Source: Lolium rigidum (lineage: Eukaryota > Streptophyta > Magnoliopsida > Poales > Poaceae). Taken from it: a stretch of 64,000 nucleotides of DNA. The stretch covers positions 37,043,769 through 37,107,768 of the forward strand of contig NC_061514.1 in the NCBI RefSeq assembly GCF_022539505.1. Direction: 5' to 3'. The position numbers and the translations under genes were made by a program. Of this stretch, positions 56,590 through 64,000 are shown piece by piece. How positions within the stretch are numbered: the stretch's first letter is position 1; every line of letters starts with the position of its first letter. The notes under the pieces are model-generated. The model saw only the letters and a list, made by a program, of their open reading frames with translations, searched no databases and was not told where the DNA came from.

Positions 56590-56735
56590 TTTAGAAATAC
56601 AAATAGAAAATAGAAAATACAAATAGAAAATGTAGAAATGTGAAAATGTGAAATACAAATAGAAAATGTAGAAATGTGAAAATGTGAAATACAAATAGAA
56701 AATTCATTTTTTTCATTTTTTCATTTTTTTCTATT
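56590..56735. repeat. AT-rich minisatellite, about 36-bp unit
   Basis: AAATACAAATAGAAAATG plus TAGAAATGTGAAAATGTG is repeated about three times, then poly-T tracts up to the gap. Confidence 0.8.
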
Positions 56736-56835
56736 NNNNNNNNNNNNNNNNNNNNNNNNNNNNNNNNNNNNNNNNNNNNNNNNNNNNNNNNNNNNNNNNN
56801 NNNNNNNNNNNNNNNNNNNNNNNNNNNNNNNNNNN
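56736..56835. other. assembly gap of 100 N
   Basis: Exactly 100 unknown bases, the conventional size for a gap of unknown length. Sequence on the two sides belongs to different elements. Confidence 0.99.
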
Positions 56836-57708
56836 GGAGCGTGTCTCTCTCCCACAAAGTGAATGCTAGGATCCATCTTATTCAAACAAAAACAAAAACG
56901 AAAACAAACCGACGCTCCAAGTAAAGAACACAAGATGTGACTGAATAAAAATATAGTTTCAGGGGAGGAACCTGATGATGTTGTCGATGAAGAAGGGGAT
57001 GCCTTGGGCATCCCCAAGCTTAGACGCTTGAGTCTTCTTAAAATATGCAGGGGTGAACCACGGGGCATCCCCAAGCTTAGAGCTTTCACTCCTCTTGATC
57101 ATAGTATATCATTCTCCTCTCTTGACCCTTGAAAACTTCCTTCACACCAAACTTCAAGCAAACTCATTAGAGGGTTAGTGCACAATTAATAATTCACACA
57201 TTCAGAGGTGACACAATCATTATTTTCACTTCTGGACATTGCATAATGCTACTGGACATTAGTGGATCAAAGAAATAAATCCAACATAGCAAAAGAGGCA
57301 ATGCGAAATAAAAGGCAGAATCTGTCAAAAACAGAACAGTCTGTAAAGACGAATTTAAAGCTGGCACCAGACTTGCTCAAATGGAAAAACTCAAAACTAA
57401 TGAAAGTTGCGTACATATCTGGGGATCACGCTCGTAAATTGGCAGATTTTTTCTGAATTTTCTACAGAGAACTGTGCCCAGATTCGTGACAGACAGCAAT
57501 GCTGTTTCTGCGCAGCGATCCCAAATATAACATCAACTTTGACATAGAAACTTTACTTGGCACAAAAACATGATAAGGAGAGGTTGCTACAGTAGTAAAC
57601 AACTTCCAAGACTCAACAAAACAAAAAAAATTGCTGTAGTAAAATAAACACATGGGTTATCTCCCAAGAAGTTCTTTCTTTATAGCCATTAAGATGGGCT
57701 CAGTAATT

Positions 57709-58476
57709 TCAATGATACTCTCGCAGTAAATAAGAGTTGAAGCAAAAGAGAGCATCAAGAAGCAAATTCAAAACACATTTAAACCTAACCCACTTCCTAT
57801 GAAAAGGAATCTTGTACACAAATAAATTCATGAAGAACAAAGTGGCAAGCATAGAGAAGCAACACAAGTGCAATTTCAAGATTCTCAACATAAAGAGGGG
57901 AAACTTAATATTATTAAGATGCATATAACCATGTTTCCCTCTCTCATAATAGTTTTCAGTAGCATCATGAACAAACTCAACAATATAACTATCACATAAA
58001 ACATTCTTGTCATGAGCCACATGCATAAAATTATTACTCTCCACATAAGCATAATCAATTTTATTAGTTACAGTGGGAGCAAATTCAACAAAATAGTTAT
58101 CACTATTATTCTCATCACCATAATCATCATATATAGGAGGCATATTGTAATTATAATTAATTTTCTCCTCAATAGTAGGTGGACTGAAAATATCATATTC
58201 ATCATTGCAAGCATCATATATAGGAGGTAAAGTATCATCAAAGAAAATTTTCTCCTCCATGCTTGGGGCACTAAAAATATCACAACCAGCTTCCCCAAGC
58301 TTAAATTCTTCCATAGCTTTAGCAATAATAGTGTTCAAAGAGTTCATGCTAATAACATTGCTACAACTATTTTGTAAACAAAGTTCCATGGGTTTTTTAA
58401 TTTTCTCTTCAAACACATCATGTCCTAATTCAAGATATAGTTCATAAAGATCTCTAATTTTTTTGTTGTTTTCCAT
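57709..58476 (-). CDS. uncharacterised ORF of the non-autonomous LTR element
   Basis: 255 codons from ATG 58476. The N-terminal half is acidic (KKIRDLYELYLELGHDVFEE) with a repeated module: MEEKIFFDDTLPPIYDACND is followed by IEEKINYNYNMPPIYDDYGD, the two DEYDIFSPP-type segments lying about 26-30 residues apart. A central stretch is Asp/Asn/Tyr-rich. The C-terminal quarter is hydrophobic and basic (FPLFMLRILKLHLCCFSMLA, then TLFFMNLFVYKIPFHRKWVR), compatible with one or two membrane segments. I know no domain for it. Similar proteins seem common in Triticeae repeats; this is from memory. The frame is open despite the decayed setting. Confidence 0.6.
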   Translation of the reverse strand: MENNKKIRDLYELYLELGHDVFEEKIKKPMELCLQNSCSNVISMNSLNTIIAKAMEEFKLGEAGCDIFSAPSMEEKIFFDDTLPPIYDACNDEYDIFSPPTIEEKINYNYNMPPIYDDYGDENNSDNYFVEFAPTVTNKIDYAYVESNNFMHVAHDKNVLCDSYIVEFVHDATENYYERGKHGYMHLNNIKFPLFMLRILKLHLCCFSMLATLFFMNLFVYKIPFHRKWVRFKCVLNLLLDALFCFNSYLLREYH

Positions 58477-58721
58477 TAAGCCTAACTAGTGAAAATAGAA
58501 ACAAGTACAGGGCTAGACATGATAACAAAATAAATTAAATGCAAGTAACTAATTTTTTTGTGTTTTTGATATAGAGAGCAAGACAGTAAATAAAGTAAAA
58601 CTAGCAACTAATTTTTTTGTGTTTTGTTTAGGTGCAGCAAACAAAGTAGTAAATAAAATAAAGCAAGACAAAAACAAAGTAAAGAGATTGAGAAGTGGAG
58701 ACTCCCCTTGCAGCGTGTCTT

Positions 58722-58743
58722 GATCTCCCCGGCAACGGCGCCA
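58722..58743 (-). promoter_or_regulatory. upstream copy of the Asp-tRNA primer-binding site
   Basis: The + strand CCCCGGCAACGGCGCCA (58727-58743) equals the last 17 bases of plant Asp-tRNA including CCA. It duplicates the site at 58811-58829, together with the adjoining GAAATTTA. Confidence 0.75.
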
Positions 58744-58810
58744 GAAATTTACTTGCTGGCGTGTAGTTGACGTGGGAGTTAGAAATCTCTGGGGTGTAAC
58801 TTTTCTTCAA

Positions 58811-58829
58811 GTCCCCGGCAACGGCGCCA
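58811..58829 (-). promoter_or_regulatory. primer-binding site (Asp-tRNA type) next to the LTR
   Basis: TGGCGCCGTTGCCGGGGAC on the - strand lies 11 bases from the LTR end at 58841. It complements the plant Asp-tRNA 3' end. Confidence 0.85.
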
Positions 58830-58840
58830 GAAATTTAGCT

Positions 58841-60428
58841 TGATACGCGTAGATGCACACGTCCGTTGGGAACTCCAAGTGGAAGGTATGATGCGTATAG
58901 AAGCAAGTTTCCTCGGTATGAAACCAAGGTTTAATCGAACCAGTAGGAGCCAAGAAGCACGTTGAAGGTTGATGGTCGCGAAATGTGATGCGGCGCAACA
59001 CCAGGGATTCCGGCGCCAACACGGAACCTGCACAACAAAACCAAAGTACTTTGCCCCAACGAAACAGTGAGGTTGTCAATCTCACCGGCTTGCTTGTAAC
59101 AAAGGATTAAACGTATCGAGTGGAAGATGTTTGCAAAGAAAACAGTAAACACAATTGCGTAGATTGTATGCTATGTAAAGAATAGGACCGGGGTCCACAG
59201 TTCACTAGAGGTGTCTCTCCCATAAGATAAAAGCATGTTGGGTGAACAAATTACGATCGGGCAATTGACAAATATAGAAAGGCATAACAATGCATATACA
59301 TGATATGATAAATATAGTGAGATTTAATTGGGCATTACGACAAAGTACATAGACCGCCATCCAACTCGCATCTATGCCTAAAAAGTCCACCTTCAGGTTA
59401 TCATCCGAACCCCCTCCAGTATTAAGTTGCAAAGCAACAGACAATTGCATTAAGTATGGTGCGTAATGTAATCAACAACTACATCCTTAGACATAGCATC
59501 AATGTTTTATCCCTAGTGGCAACAACACAACACAACCTTAGAACTTTTCGTCACCGTCCCAGTGTAAATGCGGGCATGAACCCACTATCGAGCATAAATA
59601 CTCCCTCTTGGAGTTAAGAGTAAAAACTTGGCCGAGCCTCTACTAGTAACGGAGAGCATGCAAGATCATAAACAACACATGAACAATAGATTGATAATCA
59701 CCATAATCATAGTACTCTCTATCCATCGGATCCCGACAAACACAACATATAGTATTACGGATAGATGATCTTGATCATGTTAGGCAGCTCACAAGATCCA
59801 ACAATGAAGCACAACAAGGAGAAGACGACCATCTAGCTACTCGCTATGGACCCATGGTCCAGGGGTGGACTACTCACTCATCACTCCGGAGGCGACCATG
59901 GCGGTGTAGAGTCCTCCGGGAGATGAATCCCCTCTCCGGCAGGGTGCCGGAGGCGATCTCCAGAATCCCCCGAGATGGGATTCGCGGTGGCGGCGTCTCG
60001 TAAGGTTTTCCGTATCGTGGCTCTCGGATGTGGGGGTTTCGCGACGGAAGCTTTAAGTAGGCGGAGGGTCAACGCGGGGGGCCACACGAGGGGCCCAGGG
60101 GGTAGGTCGGCGCGGCCAGGGCTTGGGCCGCGCCGGCCTCCCTCCTGGCCGCCTCGTGGCCCCACTTCGTTAGGTCTTCGGTCTTCTGGAAGCTTCGTGC
60201 AAAAATAGGACCCTGGGCGAAAGTTTCATCCAATTCCGAGAATATTTCTTTACTAGGATTTCTGAAACCAAAAACAGCAGAAAACAGCAACTGGCTCTTC
60301 GGCATCTTGTTAATAGGTTAGTTCCAGAAAATGCATAAATATGGCATATAATGTGCATAAAACATGTAGGTATCATCAATAAAGTAGCATGGAACATAAG
60401 AAATTATCGATACGTTGGAGACGTATCA
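58841..60428 (-). repeat. complete LTR, 1588 bp
   Basis: The + strand begins TGATACGCGTAGATGC and ends GTTGGAGACGTATCA. TGATACG/CGTATCA is a perfect 7-bp inverted terminus. It is collinear with LTR fragment B at 7713-8922. Confidence 0.92.
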
Positions 60429-60572
60429 GTAATCTTATTCCCTTTGGAAGTTAAGCATTAAACTCTACTAGTACAACCGTGGTGGTCTTGTGATGTAGTA
60501 CTCTTTTGATGCATTTGTGATGTAGTAGTACAGTACTTTTTTTTGAACTGGTATAGTACTATCTAAGAAGAG

Positions 60573-60631
60573 TACTCCCTCCGATTCACATTCATTTTAC
60601 ACCAAGAAATATGGATCGGAGCGAGGGAGTA
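60573..60631 (+). mobile_element. very short Stowaway-like MITE
   Basis: TACTCCCTCCGATTCACATT at 60573 and GATCGGAGCGAGGGAGTA ending at 60631 form inverted ends with TA flanks. It is only 59 bp long, probably an internal deletion derivative. Confidence 0.6.
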
Positions 60632-61450
60632 AATTAAACATGGCATCTCGTGCATGAAGCTTGACAGATCGATCAGGTTGGCTAGAATGGCAATACAATG
60701 CTCCTCATTAGGCAAATGCATGCCATGTACGATAGTATATACATCCAGTAAAGAAGTCTATACTGACATAAAAAAGACTACATTGGGGATGAGAGTCAAT
60801 TGGGGAATCTACAATACATAAAATCTTGCTCGTAGCTGATTTTGGCTAAGAGGGTTTTACTCACATTACACGTGCCACTTTCCTTGTCTGCAAAACAAGT
60901 TCCAATAAAGGAAGAGGAAAGAAGAGGACATTGTGGGCGAGATTGAACACCTTTTTATGTGTTAAGCTGAGGCCTTGTTTAGCCGAGGATTTCGACTTAG
61001 GCCTAACAGACTCAGCACACCCAGAAATAAATTTCCTTGCGTGCACCACTCGTCGACAAAAATAACAAAATTAGCACGCAAGATTAAGAATGAAGTGAAT
61101 TTAAGTAACTTGGTTAGCTTTTCAAGCAATATATTCGAGAGAAAGAGCACACATGTCCGGCTAGAAATAATCGTAAGAGAAGAACAATAAATCTAAGGCA
61201 TCCCACTTCATATGCGAAGGGACGCGACAGCGCATGGATTCATACCTTGAGTCGACTCGGCTCGTAGAAGGGCGGTCGCGCCTCGAGGATGCCGGCGACG
61301 TCTCCACCTCGATCTCACATGTGACTGCTTCTCGGTGGGCGGTGCGCCACGCCATGTAGAAGATCTATCAAAAAGAGGAGAGCCCGATGACGCTACCGAC
61401 GCCTCAACCTTGATAGCACCGGCTTGTTGCTCCGCACCGAGATGCGCCAC
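60632..61450. other. intergenic, nothing recognised
   Basis: Mixed-composition sequence, more GC-rich after 61200, with short open frames on both strands and no recognisable protein. Confidence 0.4.
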
Positions 61451-62310
61451 GTGCAAGATTTAGCGGATGCGCCAATTTTAGAGATATGTCATGATCGTTG
61501 TAACAAATTTCAACATGATGATGATTTGATCATGCACTCGGCCTTGAACATAAGTACTAGTACAGTCTCACAAATTTTTTTTATCATTATACTTTGCGAG
61601 ATTTAGCGGATGCGCCAAATTCAGAGATAGATCATGATCATGGTAACACAATTTTCAATGTAATGATGATTTGATGTTGCACTAGACCTTGAACATAAGT
61701 ACTAGTACGGTCTCACAATTTTGTATCATTATACTTTGCAACTTTTAGCGGATGCGCCCATTTTCAGAGGATCATGGTAACAAATTTTCAACGTGATGAT
61801 GATTTGATGTTGCATTCGACCTTGAACAGAAGTACTACTACTGCCTTACAATTTCTTTATCATTATACTTTGCAAGATTTAGCAGATGCGCCAAATTCAG
61901 AGATAGATCATGATCATGGTAACAAATTTTCAACGTGATGATGATTTGATGTTGCACTCGAACTTGAACAGAAGTACTAGTACAGTCTCACAATTTTTTT
62001 ATCATTATACTTTGCGAGATTTAGCGGATGCGCCAAATTCAGAGATAGATCGTGATCATGGTAACACAATTTTCAATATAATGATGATTTGATGTTGCAC
62101 TCGACCTTGAACATAAGTACTAGTACGGTCTCACAAATTTGTATCATTATACTTTGCAAGTTTTAGTGGATGCGCCCATTTTCAGAGGTAGATCATGATC
62201 ATGGTAAGTTGGTAACAAATTTTCAACGTGATGATGATTTGATTTTGCACTCGGCCTTGAACAGAGGTACTAGTACGGTCTCACAATTTTTTATCATTAT
62301 ACTTGGACGG
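61451..62310. repeat. minisatellite, about 142-bp unit, six copies
   Basis: The anchor TAGCGGATGCGCC (or close variants) occurs at 61461, 61604, 61746, 61880, 62022 and 62164. Each unit contains ATCATGATCATGG, GATGATGATTTGAT, CCTTGAACA and TTATCATTATACTT in the same order. The array ends at about 62303. Confidence 0.93.
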
Positions 62311-62830
62311 TGGCCAAATTCAAAATCTCATAGCGGCAAAACTTCCCGCCCACAAAATACAAAAATTTCACACGCTTCCAAATTCCCATTCTACCCCTGT
62401 GGAGATGGCAGCAAAGTCGGTTGGTGGGGGGTCTGCCCGTCATTTTTTGGATCACCACCTCCCTAGCCCGGAAACCCTCCCAAAAAAATTCATTTCCCTC
62501 AGACCACCCACCGGAACTTCCCAAGTCCCTCTCTCCCACCTCCACGACCACCGCACCGGAACATCCCCGCCGGACTTCCCCGGCCTACCCGAGGCCTCGC
62601 GATCCTCGTCATCCGGCTGCCTGCCGGAGCCGCTTCATCGACGCCGTCATCAACCGGACCGGATCATCCCCGCCGAACCTCGAAACCATATGCTCATCCA
62701 CCCCGCCGGAGCCGCTTCGCCGGATCCGTCGTCCACCGCATCGGATCTTGCTCACCGACACCGCTGTGCATGAACCGGATCTGCTTCACCGGCGCAGTGC
62801 ATGATCTAAACTCTTCTACTGTCGCTTTTC
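62311..62830 (+). other. GC-rich island, possible 5' exon or leader of a gene leaving the window
   Basis: The C-rich region has two overlapping + strand open frames (62303-62773, 62421-62804), neither recognisable. Composition resembles a cereal 5' leader or first exon, and the following sequence is intron-like. Without a recognised protein this is only a suggestion; it might also be the end of a repeat. Confidence 0.25.
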
Positions 62831-63139
62831 TATTGCTTGCCTGCAAGTTCTTGTTTAATCTTGGGGGAACCTGTTTGTGCTAACGACGCGCCGTTACGTT
62901 TTTGCGAGATGAGATGAGTAACCATGAAGTGTAATGGCCGTCTCTCCAACCCCAAGTAGCACATGTAGCGTACTTCATCACCGGATCTATCAACCCCAGG
63001 AAGATCTGCTGTGACTCCCACATAGTGCTTCTCCTAATGTAAGTCCCTTGTTTTAGCGCCATGTTCTGGGTTCAGATTCTTGTTTGTCTGAAGCTCTTTT
63101 AGTTCATTCCTAGCTATGACCGTAACACGTTGCTATTTT

Positions 63140-64000
63140 CTACTTCATTGCTAACTTTAAGCGATTGAACATTTTGGTTTGCATTCCCTGCTCTGTAGAT
63201 GTAGCCATCATAACTTCTATCTTGCTCAATCGTTGTTACAAAAATTATAGGTATTATAGTAACATCCTGCTATTATTTAGTTCATGGCCAATTTTAAGTA
63301 ATTGCACATGTTGGTTCGCATTCCCTGCTCTATAGCTTTTGGCATCGTAACTTCTATATTTGGTTTACATTCCCTGCTCTGTAGATCTAGCCATCATAAC
63401 TTTATCTTGCTCAGTCGTTGTTACAAAAACTATGGCCTGCTACTATGTTGTTTGTGCCAATTTTTTACTCCATGAACATGTTGGCTTGCATTCCCTGTAC
63501 TACAGGTGATGCCATTGTTTTGTATCTAGTTCATTGTAAGCTAACAAAGTAAGGACTTAGTTTGGCATGCTATCACTCTGCTATCTAGTCTGTAGTACAA
63601 ATAAACTTGTCATACTACTAGATAATAATTTTGCGTGCCATCTTGTTCTTCAAAAGCTGCATTATTGACTTGTTTCTCTGACTTGGCATGACGCTCACAT
63701 ATGGAAAGCTGAACATATTGGTTTGCATTCCCTCTTATACAAGTTCACAGGTGATCCCACTATATTAAGTATATGGTCCATCCTAAGCTCCGAGCATTAA
63801 CTATCCTCTATGTGTTGCTCATTACAAGTTTATATCCCGAAACATCTTGATTTGCATCCCCTTCACTATAAGTTCGGGAGTATTATTTAGTTCACGGCCA
63901 AAATGAAGTAATTGCACTTGGCACATGTTGGTTCACATTCCCTCCTCTTTAGCTTTTGCCATCGTAACTTCTATTTTTGGTTTACATTCCTCGCTCTCTG
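63140..64000 (+). repeat. dispersed motif array around TTGCATTCCCTGCTCTGTAG
   Basis: Variants of TTGGTTTGCATTCCCTGCTC plus TGTAG occur at about 63174, 63312, 63360, 63482, 63718, 63849, 63928 and 63978, often with CATCATAACTTCTAT and GTTGTTACAAAAA nearby. Spacing is irregular (50-240 bp), so it is a decayed higher-order repeat that continues past the window. Confidence 0.7.

Larger units (their letters stand above)
49857..56735 (+). mobile_element. second CACTA transposon, right end not seen, filled with tandem arrays
   Basis: The left end is CACTACAGGAATGGTCGGAG (49857). Subterminal repeats GCCGACGGC, GCCGAGGGC and CTCGGCATAG run to about 50170. The same subterminal motif returns at 56083-56142 (TATGCCGAGGGCTGCCCTCG), which marks the approach to the other end. 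Between them lie three tandem arrays and no transposase. The right terminus is not found before the assembly gap, so the extent to 56735 is an assumption. Confidence 0.65.
56836..60428 (-). mobile_element. non-autonomous LTR retrotransposon, 5' LTR and internal region
   Basis: On the - strand: complete LTR (60428 to 58841), Asp-tRNA primer site, then an internal region with one ORF (58476-57709) and non-coding sequence to the gap. No gag, protease, integrase or reverse transcriptase is recognised. The second LTR is not in the window, so the element is either truncated at the gap or misassembled there. Confidence 0.8.

Noticed and set aside
58722..58829. tRNA-Asp gene fragments
   Set aside because: Only the last 17-19 bases of the tRNA are present, at the LTR edge, which is the pattern of a retrotransposon primer site.

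Overview
The window is nuclear DNA from a grass, most likely a Pooideae cereal (wheat, barley, Aegilops or oat group). The evidence is one plant-type gene with 18 exons sitting in dense nests of LTR retrotransposons, CACTA and Harbinger elements and Stowaway MITEs whose termini and target-site duplications can be read directly. There is no sign of bacterial or viral gene organisation. One 100-base run of N (56736-56835) marks an assembly gap.

The only clear host gene is an oxidosqualene cyclase (triterpene synthase) on the + strand. It is spliced from 18 exons between 12783 and 36301 and predicts an uninterrupted protein of 756 residues with the DCTAE catalytic motif. From memory it most resembles the cereal beta-amyrin synthase SAD1 of oat. 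Its introns carry most of the local insertions: a CACTA-like element and MITE pieces in intron 1, a Stowaway MITE in intron 2, a young full-length Ty1/copia element in intron 6, and a CACTA element that captured a receptor-kinase gene fragment in intron 15. No P450, glycosyltransferase or acyltransferase partner is visible, so a metabolic gene cluster can be neither shown nor excluded here.

Left flank (1-12780): a Ty3/gypsy Tat-type element on the - strand has a single-frame gag-pol killed by five nonsense codons. It lies inside an LTR, which in turn splits a second LTR. Next come unassigned GC-rich DNA and a 1.29-kb Harbinger-type element that carries an intact charged 263-codon ORF about 0.8 kb upstream of the cyclase start.

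Right flank (36302-64000): a decayed, spliced transposon-type coiled-coil gene; a 4.75-kb solo LTR with perfect TATAC duplications and a large internal inverted repeat; an LTR with a polypurine tract on one side and a primer-binding site on the other; two CACTA ends, the second enclosing about 5.6 kb of tandem arrays (units near 340, 338 and 159 bp); the gap; a non-autonomous LTR element with an uncharacterised ORF and a duplicated primer-binding site; a six-copy 142-bp minisatellite; and a GC-rich island followed by a dispersed motif array that runs off the window.
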